From the NCBI GenBank assembly GCA_964577375.1, contig CAZNYW010000006.1:1-64000 (forward strand): a stretch of DNA of 64,000 nt. The letters are read 5' to 3'. Position 1 is the stretch's first letter. Every line of letters begins with the position of its first letter. Source of the DNA: DATKUC01 sp964577375 (GTDB taxonomy: Bacteria > Spirochaetota > Spirochaetia > DSM-27196 > DATKUC01). Position numbers and translations under genes: made by a program. Positions 8,684 to 17,531 of this stretch are shown one piece after another. Below the pieces are notes generated by a model. That model searched no databases and had not been told where the DNA came from. It saw nothing but the letters and a program-made list of their open reading frames with translations.

Positions 8684-9478
8684 TTACTCTTCAAGGCGCT
8701 TGCGAATCGCGGTCAGCTGGCTTCTGGCCGCCTCCTCTCCGCGGGCGATCGCGACGTCCTTTTTCTTGAGCGCGTAGTAGCTCAGATCGTGTAGATCCGG
8801 CTCAATGACGATGTCGGCGTAGCGCATCGTCCGGTCGGTGGCCCGCGCAACCATGAGGTTGAAGCTGTAGAACATCACGTCGAGCACGTTCTCCGGCCTG
8901 CCATGTTTCTTCCGGTCGCCGTTGAGATTGACGGCAATGACTACATCTGCGCCCATGGACCGGACAACATCCGCCGGGACGCTGTTGAGCACGCCCCCAT
9001 CCACCAGGAGACGACCATCGATTTCCGCTGGAGTGAAGATACCGGGAATACTGCAGCTCGCTCGTACGGCGGGAGCTATCGCGCCATGATCGAGGATTAC
9101 CACTTCACCTTCCACAATGTCAACCGCAACAACCTTGAACGGTATCTTGAGCTCCTCGAAACTCGCCTGATCGATGGATTTGCTGAGCACCGATTCGAGC
9201 CTGTCGCTCTGCACAAGTCCGAGGCTCGGCCAGATCGGTTTCACCAGGTCGCCCCAGTTTACGTTCTTTGTCTCCGAAACGATTTCCTGCCACTGGAATC
9301 CCGCGCAGTGAAGCGCACCAACCAGGCTGCCTATGCTCGTGCCCGCGACAAAATCAACCGGAATCTGCTCCTCTTCGAGAACCTTGAGCACACCTATGTG
9401 AGCAAAGCCTCGCGCTGCGCCTCCGCCAAGCGCCAGTCCGATTCGAGGACGCTCCCCAATCTTGTTCTTTTTCAACAT
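8684..9478 (-). CDS. Patatin-like phospholipase family protein
   Basis: A 264-aa serine hydrolase of the RssA/NTE type. It shows the oxyanion block LALGGGAARGFAHIGVL, the nucleophile elbow GTSIGS (Ser near residue 49) and the catalytic Asp in LLVDGGVLNS (near 160). There is no signal peptide, so it probably acts in the cytoplasm or on the inner membrane face. The natural lipid substrate is unknown. It lies upstream of ftsH on the same strand (about 80 nt apart) and has its own promoter. Confidence 0.92.
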   Translation of the reverse strand: MLKKNKIGERPRIGLALGGGAARGFAHIGVLKVLEEEQIPVDFVAGTSIGSLVGALHCAGFQWQEIVSETKNVNWGDLVKPIWPSLGLVQSDRLESVLSKSIDQASFEELKIPFKVVAVDIVEGEVVILDHGAIAPAVRASCSIPGIFTPAEIDGRLLVDGGVLNSVPADVVRSMGADVVIAVNLNGDRKKHGRPENVLDVMFYSFNLMVARATDRTMRYADIVIEPDLHDLSYYALKKKDVAIARGEEAARSQLTAIRKRLEE

Positions 9479-9522
9479 AGACGTTCTCGGTCGAACAGCT
9501 CCCAGATCTCGTTTCAGTTCCC

Positions 9523-9551
9523 ATTATCGTGACACACCGTGCCTTTGGCAA
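9523..9551 (-). promoter_or_regulatory. Promoter of the patatin-like gene
   Basis: Minus strand TTGCCA (9551-9546), 17 nt, GATAAT (9528-9523). The leader would be about 37 nt. It is divergent from the thpR promoter. Confidence 0.65.
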
Positions 9552-9564
9552 GGTCGGCGCCGGG

Positions 9565-9593
9565 TTGCCTTCCGCGCCCGGCCATCCTATGCT
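9565..9593 (+). promoter_or_regulatory. Leaderless promoter of thpR
   Basis: TTGCCT (9565-9570), 17 nt, TATGCT (9588-9593), then 6 nt to the ATG at 9600. Transcription is predicted to begin at the A of the start codon. Confidence 0.6.
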
Positions 9594-9599
9594 TGAATC

Positions 9600-10199
9600 A
9601 TGGAAAGCGGCACACGAAACCTCCGCCTCTTCCTGGCACTCGAGCCTTCGGATACCGTTCGGGAGTGGCTTGCGTCGCTGCAGCGGCGCATACGCCGCGA
9701 CCATCCTGATTCGCTCTACCGCTGGGTAGCACCGCAGAACCTGCACGTCACCCTTCATTTCCTGGGCGATACGCTGGCCGAGAGAGTCCCCGTACTCTCG
9801 GCTGCGATGAAAAAGAGCTCGGGTGGCGTTCAGCCCTTCCGGATTACCGCCGAAGGCCTCGGCTTTTTTCCCAACGAGCGGCGTCCGCGTGTACTGTGGT
9901 GCGGGATCGCCGAGGGCGCCCGGCAAATTGCAGGGCTCTACCGCACGCTCGGCGAAGCGCTCTCCCACGCGGATTTCACGCTGGATCGGCGGCCTTTTCA
10001 TCCCCATTTTACGCTTGCCTACGTCCGCAAGAATGCTGAACGGAACGCTCTGCGGGAGTCGGCGTCGAGCGTCGCCGCAGGCTCGAGCGGAACCTCTGAG
10101 CCGATGGAGGCGAGCAGGGTGGTCCTCATGCAGAGCACGCTCACGCCGCAGGGCTCCATCTACACTCCCCTTTCAACAGTCGAGCTCGGGCGCGACTGA
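9600..10199 (+). CDS. thpR: RNA 2',3'-cyclic phosphodiesterase (2'-5' RNA ligase family)
   Basis: 199 aa, the normal size for the LigT/ThpR group of 2H phosphoesterases, which open 2',3'-cyclic phosphates on RNA ends. Both HxTx motifs are present: HVTL near residue 50 and HFTL near residue 135. The N-terminal RLFLALEP is typical. No ribosome site precedes the ATG. Confidence 0.93.
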   Translation: MESGTRNLRLFLALEPSDTVREWLASLQRRIRRDHPDSLYRWVAPQNLHVTLHFLGDTLAERVPVLSAAMKKSSGGVQPFRITAEGLGFFPNERRPRVLWCGIAEGARQIAGLYRTLGEALSHADFTLDRRPFHPHFTLAYVRKNAERNALRESASSVAAGSSGTSEPMEASRVVLMQSTLTPQGSIYTPLSTVELGRD

Positions 10200-10275
10200 C
10201 CAATCTCACGAAAGGCGGAATTTCCTCCCGAATGATTTGCCTATTTAGTCAATCGGAGGCGCGGGGAGGGAAAAG

Positions 10276-10857
10276 ATGTCACTTCGCATGGCCATCCTGG
10301 GATTGCTCCGCTACACGCCGATGAGCGGATACGGGCTCAAGAAGATATTTGACATGTCCATCAATCACTTCTGGTCCGCCAAGCTCAGTCAGATCTACCG
10401 GGAGCTGAAGACACTCGAATCGGGCGGCCGGGTTACCTCCGGAGTCCAGAAACAGGATTTCCGGCCCGACAAGAAGGTCTATGCCGTAACCGAAGCAGGC
10501 GAGCATGAGTTTCTGGAGTGGCTGAACCTCTTTCCGGTGCCACTTGGACCGCCGCGAAGGGATGAGTTTCTCCTTCGCATTTTCTTCGCCGCCGATATGA
10601 ACGGGAAGCTCCTCCGCCGGGAGCTCGAAGACTTCATTGCGTCGATAGAAGGGTACCAGAAACTCATCCGGGAGGACCGGATACCCGATCTTGCGGAGGT
10701 TCCTGCACAGGCTGGTGAAAAGGGGGTTGCCGGAGAGCGAAACCTGCGCGACGCGTCACCATTCTGGCGGTTCACGGTTCGGCGGTTTGAGTTTGTTGCC
10801 GAGGCGTCCATGAAATGGGCGAAAGAGTGCATAGAAGAAATGGAGAAGAGGAAATGA
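10276..10857 (+). CDS. PadR family transcriptional regulator
   Basis: 193 aa with the PadR winged helix (ILGLLRYTPMSGYGLKKIF, then QIYRELKTLESGGRV and the wing KKVYAVTEAGEHEFLEW), followed by the helical dimerisation domain of the Vir type. PadR proteins usually repress a neighbouring gene in response to a ligand. Its stop codon overlaps the start of the flavoprotein gene (ATGA), so that gene is the likely partner and target. GGGAGGG precedes the ATG. Confidence 0.93.
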   Translation: MSLRMAILGLLRYTPMSGYGLKKIFDMSINHFWSAKLSQIYRELKTLESGGRVTSGVQKQDFRPDKKVYAVTEAGEHEFLEWLNLFPVPLGPPRRDEFLLRIFFAADMNGKLLRRELEDFIASIEGYQKLIREDRIPDLAEVPAQAGEKGVAGERNLRDASPFWRFTVRRFEFVAEASMKWAKECIEEMEKRK

Positions 10858-11445
10858 AAATCGTTGGTGTTGGATCGAGTGCAAAGACAGACGGGAACAG
10901 TACGACCCTGCTTCGCGCGGTGCTCGCCTCCGCAGAGGAGCGTGGTGCCGGGGTGATCGAGCTTCAGCTGGCCACGATGGGGATCGGGTACTCGAGGGAT
11001 GCCTGAGGTGCCTGGCCGCGGGACACTGCTTCAAGAAGGACGGTTTCGAGCAGATCCGAGGCATGCTTGCCGGCGCGGACGGTATCGTGCTCAGTACCCC
11101 GGTTTTTGCGGCGGCTCCCTGCGCCAGGATGAAGAACTTCATCGACCGGCTCGGCCTGTTCGAGTATATGACAGGTACGATCTACGGAGGCAAGTACTTC
11201 GCAGCAATCGCGACGGAAGATCGGCGGCCGACGAGCCCGGGCTTCTGCTGCGGGCGCGACGGTTGGGCGAAAAGATGGTCTCAGACTGGGAGCATGGTGC
11301 GAGAGGCCGGCTGCGGCACCCGGTGATGCACTTCATTACGGATAGAATCCTGAGGCCGCGGATCGCGCAGGCGATCCTCGAGAACCGGGAGAACGGGATG
11401 GCAGGTGTGTACGAATCCCTCAAAGGGCGAGGCGTGGTAGCATAG
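10854..11445 (+). pseudogene. NADPH-dependent FMN reductase-like flavoprotein, two frameshifts
   Basis: The N-terminus MKIVGVGSSAKTDGNSTTLL is the phosphate-binding loop of flavodoxin-fold reductases. Near 10990-10995 one base is missing. A restored frame would give a Cys-rich patch (CxxCLRCLAAGHC), as in iron-sulfur flavoproteins, and then MLAGADGIVLSTPVFAAAP and MKNFIDRLG. A second shift near 11215-11230 moves reading into DEPGLLLRARRLGEKMVSDW, which runs to the stop at 11445. The three pieces together make one normal-length protein of about 195 aa. Either the gene is decayed or the assembly has two errors. It starts as ATGA with the PadR stop. Confidence 0.8.
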
Positions 11446-11469
11446 AGGTGGATGCATTCGCGGGTGGTG

Positions 11470-11498
11470 TTGACGGCTCACCCTCGCATGCTTAAGAT
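11470..11498 (+). promoter_or_regulatory. Promoter with no annotated gene behind it
   Basis: TTGACG (11470-11475), 17 nt, TAAGAT (11493-11498), pointing into a stretch of about 80 nt that ends at a strong terminator. Confidence 0.5.
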
Positions 11499-11504
11499 TA
11501 TTCT

Positions 11505-11585
11505 CGAAATGGAATTGCGTTGCTCGCAGGCGAAATGTGAGTAATGCGCAAAAAGGCCCGGCGCCGTTGGCGCGGGCCTTTTTTT
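11505..11585 (+). ncRNA. Candidate small RNA or 11-residue peptide gene
   Basis: A predicted transcript of about 80 nt between the promoter at 11470-11498 and the T-rich terminator at 11550-11585. It contains an ATG at 11509 that opens an 11-codon frame (MELRCSQAKCE, stop at 11542-11544), 10 nt after the -10 box. It could be a regulatory RNA or a tiny leaderless peptide. No family is recognised. Confidence 0.35.
11550..11585 (+). terminator. Bidirectional terminator
   Basis: A GC-rich stem (AAGGCCCGGCGCC with GGCGCGGGCCTT, one bulged G, loop GTT) has A5 on one side and T7 on the other. It can end fabF transcription on the minus strand and the short plus-strand transcript. Confidence 0.85.
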
Positions 11586-11588
11586 CTG

Positions 11589-12830
11589 CTAGCCGGTGTA
11601 TTTCCTGACCACCAGCACGCCGTTATGCCCGCCGAAGCCGAGCGAGTTCGACATGGCGACCTCCATCTTTCCGGCAACGCCTTTGCCCGGCACGTAATCC
11701 AGGTCGCACTCGGGATCCGGATTCTCGAGGTTGGCGGTGGGCGGATAGTAGCTGTTCTGAATGCCCAGAACGCAGGCAATCGCCTCGATGCCGCCGGCGG
11801 CGCCGATGCAGTGTCCGGTCATCGATTTGGTCGACGACACTTTGAGCTTGTAGGCGTGATCACCGAAGACCCTCTTTATCGCTTTTGTCTCGATGGGATC
11901 GTTCATCGGCGTCGAGGTTCCGTGCGCGTTGATGTAATCGACCTGTTCGGGCCTCAGCCCGGCATCGTCGAGCGCGATCTGCATTGCCTTCGCCGCTCCG
12001 CGCCCCTCCGGGTGGGGAGCGGTCAGATGGTTGGCGTCACAGGTCGCCCCGTAACCGGCGACCTCCGCCAGGATGGTTGCCCCCCGCTTTTGCGCATGCT
12101 CCAGGGTCTCGAGGACGACGATCCCGGCTCCCTCGCCGATGAGGAAGCCGTCGCGGTCGCGGTCAAACGGCCTGCTCGCGCGCTCGGGATTGTCGTTGCT
12201 CGTGGTAAGTGCCTGAATCACGCAGAAACCCATCACTCCCATCTTGGTGATGGCCGCCTCGACGCCTCCTGAGACCACAACGTCACACAACCCGTTTCGC
12301 AGATACATCAACGCGTTGCCGATAGCGTCGGTGCCCGAGGCACAGGCGGTGGCTATGTTGAAGCAGGGTCCCTGCGCGTTCAGGTGAATTGCCACATTCC
12401 CTGGACCGATATTGGGAATCATCTTCGGAATCGTCATCGGCTGCACGCGCTGTGGACCGTCGACGAAGAGCTTCTCGTACGAGCTTTCGAGACTCTCGAA
12501 CCCGCCGATTCCGCATCCGAGAATCACCCCCATCCTGCGTGGATCGACCTCACCGGGTTTGAAATTCGCCTGATTCACCGCCTCGATGGATGCTACCACC
12601 GCATATTGCGAGAAGCGGTCCATCTTCCGGGCCTCTTTTCCGTCCATGGTCTTGCGCGGATCGAAGTCTTTGACCTCCGCGGCAATTCGGGACGGAAAGC
12701 CGGTCGCATCGAATCGCGTGATGTACCCGCCGCCGCTGCGCGCCTCTGAAAGTCCCTGCCAGAATTCCGCGAGGTTGTTTCCGATGGGGCTTACCGCACC
12801 CATTCCCGTAATCACTATCCGCTTGGCCAT
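11589..12830 (-). CDS. fabF: Beta-ketoacyl-ACP synthase II
   Basis: 413-aa condensing enzyme elongating fatty acids from malonyl-ACP. The catalytic triad is present: Cys in TACASGTDAI, His in NAHGTSTPMND and His in GHCIGAAGG. The N-terminus KRIVITGMGAVSPIGNN is typical. The ATG at 12830 follows AGGGAG at 8 nt. It lies 27 nt downstream of fabG in one operon. The acyl carrier protein gene, often found between these two, is absent. Confidence 0.96.
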   Translation of the reverse strand: MAKRIVITGMGAVSPIGNNLAEFWQGLSEARSGGGYITRFDATGFPSRIAAEVKDFDPRKTMDGKEARKMDRFSQYAVVASIEAVNQANFKPGEVDPRRMGVILGCGIGGFESLESSYEKLFVDGPQRVQPMTIPKMIPNIGPGNVAIHLNAQGPCFNIATACASGTDAIGNALMYLRNGLCDVVVSGGVEAAITKMGVMGFCVIQALTTSNDNPERASRPFDRDRDGFLIGEGAGIVVLETLEHAQKRGATILAEVAGYGATCDANHLTAPHPEGRGAAKAMQIALDDAGLRPEQVDYINAHGTSTPMNDPIETKAIKRVFGDHAYKLKVSSTKSMTGHCIGAAGGIEAIACVLGIQNSYYPPTANLENPDPECDLDYVPGKGVAGKMEVAMSNSLGFGGHNGVLVVRKYTG

Positions 12831-12857
12831 GACCACAACTCCCTGTCTGCGCCCAGA

Positions 12858-13601
12858 CTACATTCCCATTCCGCCGGTAATCTGAACAACCATTCCGGTG
12901 ACGTAGGAGGCAAGATCCGATGCGAGAAAGACAATTACCGATGCTACTTCCGACGGCTCTCCAATCCTGCCCATCGGAATCTGGTTCGTGAGCGCTTTTC
13001 GCTGCTCGTCGTTGAGAGACTCAGTCATTTTCGTGTTGATGAAGCCCGGGGCGATCGCGTTCACGCGTACGTTCCTGCCGGCGACCTCGCGCGCGAGGCT
13101 CTTGGTGAATCCTATGAGACCCGCCTTGGACGCTGAGTAATTGGTCTGACCGCCGTTGCCGATTACGCCGACAATTGATGCGACGTTGATGATCGAGCCC
13201 GTCCGCTTCTTGATCATTTCACGCGAAACGACCTTCGAGATGTAGAAGGCGCTCGTAAGATTTACCGTGAGCACATCGAGCCAGTCTTTGGCAGACATGC
13301 GGAACACGAGCCCGTCGCGGGTGATGCCGGCATTGTTGACCAGAATGTCCAGTCCGCCGCTTGTCTTCAGTATCTCCTCGACCACCGCGGTGATCTGCGC
13401 TTCGTCGGCGACGTTGCCTTCGCGGAATTCCACAGCCGCACCCGTTGACTTCGCAATCTCGCGGTACTCCGCAAGGGATTCTCCCTCCGCCAGGTCGATA
13501 TAGTAGACTGAAGCTCCGTTCCGGAGAAAGGCGAGCACGATCTCGCGTCCGATCCCGCGGGATCCGCCGGTAACCAGAGCTTTTTTGCCTTCCAATAGCA
13601 T
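12858..13601 (-). CDS. fabG: 3-oxoacyl-ACP reductase
   Basis: A 247-aa short-chain dehydrogenase for the NADPH-dependent reduction step of fatty acid synthesis. It has the Rossmann loop TGGSRGIGR, NNAG, the catalytic Ser (NVASIVG) and YSASK, and the C-terminal VTGMVVQITGGMGM typical of FabG. AAGGAG precedes the ATG by 6 nt. It is the first gene of a fabG-fabF operon with a leader of about 117 nt. Confidence 0.95.
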   Translation of the reverse strand: MLLEGKKALVTGGSRGIGREIVLAFLRNGASVYYIDLAEGESLAEYREIAKSTGAAVEFREGNVADEAQITAVVEEILKTSGGLDILVNNAGITRDGLVFRMSAKDWLDVLTVNLTSAFYISKVVSREMIKKRTGSIINVASIVGVIGNGGQTNYSASKAGLIGFTKSLAREVAGRNVRVNAIAPGFINTKMTESLNDEQRKALTNQIPMGRIGEPSEVASVIVFLASDLASYVTGMVVQITGGMGM

Positions 13602-13697
13602 GCGCCACTCCTTATCACACCCAGACTGTTGATTTTGCGGGTCTCTGTCCGTTCAAATGTACTTCCGTGAGCACGGATACGGCCATCGGCCGCGTAA

Positions 13698-13712
13698 TCG
13701 GTCGGCGACCGA
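13698..13712. promoter_or_regulatory. Inverted repeat near the fabG transcription start (possible operator)
   Basis: TCGGTC-GGC-GACCGA is a perfect 6-bp inverted repeat with a 3-nt centre, just inside the predicted fabG transcript. Its position suits repressor binding, but no regulator is identified. Confidence 0.35.
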
Positions 13713-13724
13713 CAAGTTAGAGCA

Positions 13725-13753
13725 AGTATAGTAACAACGCAGGAAAGGATCAA
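13725..13753 (-). promoter_or_regulatory. Promoter of fabG-fabF
   Basis: Minus strand TTGATC (13753-13748), 17 nt, TATACT (13730-13725). Transcription would begin near 13718. Confidence 0.7.
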
Positions 13754-13811
13754 CCTTGAGTTGCGTAGAAAAAGCTGCCGGATAGCACTATTATTGCAGC
13801 CGGAAGGTAAC

Positions 13812-15026
13812 ATGGAGCGACGGAATACTACCGCGTTGATTCTCATAGTCGCGGTCGCCTTTTTCTTCTTCGTACTGGATCCGATCGGGCTCTTCCGGTC
13901 GAAGCCTCATCTGCAGAAGCCGGCCGTATCGCCCACCGAGCTCTCGACGCTTTCGAAATCCTACAGGCAGGAGGCAAAGTCTCCTCAGGACTATCTTACC
14001 GGCCTCTTCGGCTCGCATGAGGTTGTCTTTCTCGGCGAAATGGGCGAGATCCGCGAGCAGGTCGATTTCGTCGCAGGTCTCATTCCCGATCTGTACCGGC
14101 ACGGTGTACACCTGCTCGGAACCGAGTATGCGCTCTCCTCCGACCAGTCGAAGATCGACAGGATTCTGACCGCGAAAACCTATGACGAGAAAGCGGTACA
14201 GCAGGTACTCTTCGACCGTATGGTGCTCTGGGGTTTCAAGGAGTATGCGAACCTCTTTCACGCCGCCTGGAAATTGAACAGCAGCCTGCCGGCCGGATCG
14301 CCGCCCTTCCGCATTCTGGGGCTCAACGTGCGACAGGAATACAAGTACCTGCAGAATCAGAATGACGCGAATAATCCGGATATCGTGAAGAAGGTATTCG
14401 CGAACGGCGTCCCGGACGTGCACATGGCAGATGTGATCGACAGCACGATTGTCGCGAAAGGCGAGAAGGCACTGATCTACACCAGCATTCAGCACGCGTT
14501 CACCAGGTTCCGGTACAAGAACTACGAGGAGAAGAGCCGCAAGGCGGGGCTCGGCGACGGACGCTCTGCGGGAAACATCGTCCGGGACAGAATCGGCGAC
14601 AAGGCGGTTACCGTGCTCTTTCATTCTCCCTGGCCGGACACGAGCGGGCCCGGAGGCATGGGATACCCGGTGGGAGGAACCCTGGATGCGCTCCTGGAGT
14701 CCCTGCCCGAGGGAGAACGTACCGGAGCGATGACAATCACCGGCACTCCGATAGGCAAGCTTCCGGTGAAGAATCAGGCGTACGCCTATGGCTATCAGTC
14801 GCTGACACTGGAGGAGATGACAACAGGATATCTGTTTCTGGGACCCATCGCGAGCTATCACGCGGTCACGCCGATTCCTGGATTCATCGACAGCGGCGAT
14901 CTCGCTCAGGCGGTCACGGACTTCCCCGGTCCGACGATCAATCCGAAGACCTCTACTCAGGACCTGAACGGATTCATCTCCCGAATGAGCGATACAATCA
15001 GCAAGTCGCTCGCGAATTTCAAGTAG
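13812..15026 (+). CDS. Membrane-anchored EreA/ChaN-like domain protein
   Basis: 404 aa. An N-terminal anchor helix (TALILIVAVAFFFFVLDPIG) is followed by an extracytoplasmic domain. VVFLGEMGEIREQVDF and LIPDLYRHGVHLLGTEYA resemble the start of the erythromycin-esterase/ChaN fold. The His usually found in the GExHG motif is replaced (GEMGE), so esterase chemistry is doubtful. The assignment is tentative. GGAAGG lies 4 nt before the ATG at 13812. The M30-like lipoprotein gene follows after 14 nt, so they form an operon. Confidence 0.6.
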   Translation: MERRNTTALILIVAVAFFFFVLDPIGLFRSKPHLQKPAVSPTELSTLSKSYRQEAKSPQDYLTGLFGSHEVVFLGEMGEIREQVDFVAGLIPDLYRHGVHLLGTEYALSSDQSKIDRILTAKTYDEKAVQQVLFDRMVLWGFKEYANLFHAAWKLNSSLPAGSPPFRILGLNVRQEYKYLQNQNDANNPDIVKKVFANGVPDVHMADVIDSTIVAKGEKALIYTSIQHAFTRFRYKNYEEKSRKAGLGDGRSAGNIVRDRIGDKAVTVLFHSPWPDTSGPGGMGYPVGGTLDALLESLPEGERTGAMTITGTPIGKLPVKNQAYAYGYQSLTLEEMTTGYLFLGPIASYHAVTPIPGFIDSGDLAQAVTDFPGPTINPKTSTQDLNGFISRMSDTISKSLANFK

Positions 15027-15040
15027 AGCCCGGGACCTGC

Positions 15041-17062
15041 ATGAGAAAAGGAACCGTCTGGTGCAACTGCGCGCTCGCGGCGATCACCGCTGCCGCACTC
15101 GTTCTTGGGTCCTGCTCCCTCTTCGGCACGCGTATCGCGCCGGTTCCCGGCGGAGCTATCCAGTTCACCGCGATTTCGCCGACCAGCGTGAGCCTGAGCT
15201 GGCCCGCGGCCACCTCCTCCTCCGGCGGGACGCTTCAGTACCAGCTCTACGTTTCCACCAATCCGTCGAGCATCGCCACACTCGAAGATATCGGCAGCCG
15301 TTACCAGGTCTCGCCCCTGACCGCATGGACCGCAGGCATGACCAGCTACACCGTCAACGGCCTCTCCTCCGGCACCACCTACTACTTCAACGTCGTCGTG
15401 CAGGACTCAGGCCACAGTACGGCGGCGTACAGGCAGGCTATCGACGCCTGGACAACTGCAGCCCAGTACGCTCCGATTGTATACGACATGCACGACGGAG
15501 GGACGCTGGCGCTGAACGTCAGCGCGACGGGAGGCCCCTACAACCTTTACGCAATTACGACGAACGCCGGAACCGGCGCCAACGCGGTTCCGACCGTCGG
15601 TCCTGCGCCGTCGGTGGAAACCGGCGGCTACCGGTCACTTCAGCCCTATGCGACCGCTGCTCCCCGGACCGCCTCGACCACCACTTCCGCCGGACCTGTG
15701 GTGACTACGCCGCCGCAGGTGGTGGCATTCCGGCGCAACCCGGCGCCGCTCACCACGGGAACGTCACGCGCGCAGCTTCCGGCTCCGGGCGGGGGAGCGA
15801 GTTTCAACGGAGTCACTCCGCCGGACTTCTACGATGATACAGGGAGCGTCGTCAATGCACCATTGAGAATCACGACATCCAACAGCAGTGAAACGCTCAA
15901 CGTGTGGGTTACCGATAGCGCATGGGCATCCAACAGCGCTGCCATCACCGCTGCGGCCAAAGCATTTCTGGATGCGTCCGGGACGAGCGACATCTACCAT
16001 TGGGAGACGAACATCTACGGGCCACCGTGGGGACCGAGCAGCTATTCGAATCTCATTCCCGACGACCAGACAGTCAACATACTCTTCATGCCGATGGGAA
16101 CGTCGACGGACGGTACGGTCATCGGTTTCTTCTATCCCAGGGACAACTACAAGCGCACTTCCGGCACAGGCTCTGTCACCGACTCCTCGAACCAGATGGT
16201 CATGTTCTATATGAACTCGAGCGTGTACAGCGCATACACAACTGTCCAGAGCAACGGGAACACCGAGGGGGAGAATCTTATCATTTCCACGCTCGCCCAT
16301 GAGTTTCAGCACATGATCCACTTCTACCAGAAGACCATACTCCTGGCCGGCGGCCGCGGAACCGACACGTGGATCAACGAGATGATGTCGATGATGACGG
16401 AGGATATTCTTTCGGACAAGGTCGGAGTCGACGGTCCACGTGGCGTCTCCGGAGCCTCGGCGGGATCAGTTCCACCCTACCTGACTGGCGGACGCCTGCC
16501 GGAGTTTGACGCAAATGATGACATCTCCCTGTCGACCTGGGATTCGAATGCGCCGTTGCCGAACTATGCAGCGGCCTACGCCTTCGGCGCGTTCCTCGAG
16601 CGCAATTTCGACGGAGCGACGCTCCTTCATGACATGATGCACAATCCCTATACCGACGCGCAGATCATCACGAAGAGCGGCGATATCCCATCGAGCCTGT
16701 CACCGCCGGGTATGGCGGGACTGCTTGTGAAATGGGCGACCGCCGTTCTGCTTTCGCACGAGGCAAGCACCCCGTCGGATTACTTCTACAACAATGGAAA
16801 CAACTGGTTTATCTCTTCCGCGAACGGTACTCGCTACAATCTCGGCTCAATAGATGCTTTCAACTACACCTACACCGGTGCTCCGCCTCCCGGTTACGGC
16901 CCCTACATTTACCCGCAGGGTTCCTCAATTGCGCCGCCGAGCGGCAACCAGGGGCCCTATTCGAACCAGTACATCGACCTTGGCCCGATCTCTTCGGGCT
17001 CGCCCGTCTCGCAAGTCGTCACCGTCGGCCCCGACAACTACGTCACGTTGATCGTGAAGTGA
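15041..17062 (+). CDS. Lipoprotein with fibronectin III domain and M30-like metallopeptidase domain
   Basis: 673 aa. A signal peptide ends in the lipobox VLGSC (Cys near residue 25). A fibronectin type III domain follows (ISPTSVSLSWPAA, then LSSGTTYYFNVVVQD). Further on, the zinc site HEFQHMIHF (near 425) with TWINEMMSMMTEDIL downstream matches hyicolysin-type M30 peptidases. It is probably anchored to the outer membrane or exported. The substrate is unknown. The C-terminus is rich in Gly, Pro, Ser and Tyr. Confidence 0.8.
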   Translation: MRKGTVWCNCALAAITAAALVLGSCSLFGTRIAPVPGGAIQFTAISPTSVSLSWPAATSSSGGTLQYQLYVSTNPSSIATLEDIGSRYQVSPLTAWTAGMTSYTVNGLSSGTTYYFNVVVQDSGHSTAAYRQAIDAWTTAAQYAPIVYDMHDGGTLALNVSATGGPYNLYAITTNAGTGANAVPTVGPAPSVETGGYRSLQPYATAAPRTASTTTSAGPVVTTPPQVVAFRRNPAPLTTGTSRAQLPAPGGGASFNGVTPPDFYDDTGSVVNAPLRITTSNSSETLNVWVTDSAWASNSAAITAAAKAFLDASGTSDIYHWETNIYGPPWGPSSYSNLIPDDQTVNILFMPMGTSTDGTVIGFFYPRDNYKRTSGTGSVTDSSNQMVMFYMNSSVYSAYTTVQSNGNTEGENLIISTLAHEFQHMIHFYQKTILLAGGRGTDTWINEMMSMMTEDILSDKVGVDGPRGVSGASAGSVPPYLTGGRLPEFDANDDISLSTWDSNAPLPNYAAAYAFGAFLERNFDGATLLHDMMHNPYTDAQIITKSGDIPSSLSPPGMAGLLVKWATAVLLSHEASTPSDYFYNNGNNWFISSANGTRYNLGSIDAFNYTYTGAPPPGYGPYIYPQGSSIAPPSGNQGPYSNQYIDLGPISSGSPVSQVVTVGPDNYVTLIVK

Positions 17063-17084
17063 CCTGGGCCGCGGCCGGCGTCAT

Positions 17085-17531
17085 TTATCCCTTCGCCGCA
17101 CCGGTCGCCTCGACGATCTTCTTCATTCCTTCGAAGACCATTTTCCAGTTTTTCGCCGAATGGTCGCGGGATTCCTCGGATTCTGCGCCGTCCTGAGTGA
17201 CCGTCAGGGTGGTACGGCCCTGCGATTCGACGAGCTGGTAGGTGATATCGGTGTAGTTTTCCGGGATGTCCTCCGTCCCCGAAAGATTGCTCCAGTAGGA
17301 GTACCTGAGCAGGCGGGGCGGATCGATGTCGAGAATTCGGCCCTTGTCCTCGTAGGACCGGCCCTCCCACGTACCTCGGAAGTAGATCTTCCCGCCCTTT
17401 TTCCAGTCCGATTCTAGACGGGTTCCGAAGAAGTACTGCTCGACGATGTCGGGGTCGGTCAGCGCGCGCCAGACGGACGACGCGTCCGATAAGATCTCTA
17501 CCTTCACGACAGCCTGGAATCTTCCCTTCAT
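17085..17531 (-). CDS. SRPBCC domain protein (AHSA1 family)
   Basis: 148 aa of the AHSA1/START-like lipid-binding fold: VWRALTDPDIVEQYFFG near the N-terminus, then GRILDIDPPRLLRYSYW and TLTVTQDG. GGGAGG lies before the ATG. It is divergent from an AraC regulator, a pairing often seen for these small-ligand proteins. The ligand is unknown. Confidence 0.88.
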   Translation of the reverse strand: MKGRFQAVVKVEILSDASSVWRALTDPDIVEQYFFGTRLESDWKKGGKIYFRGTWEGRSYEDKGRILDIDPPRLLRYSYWSNLSGTEDIPENYTDITYQLVESQGRTTLTVTQDGAESEESRDHSAKNWKMVFEGMKKIVEATGAAKG

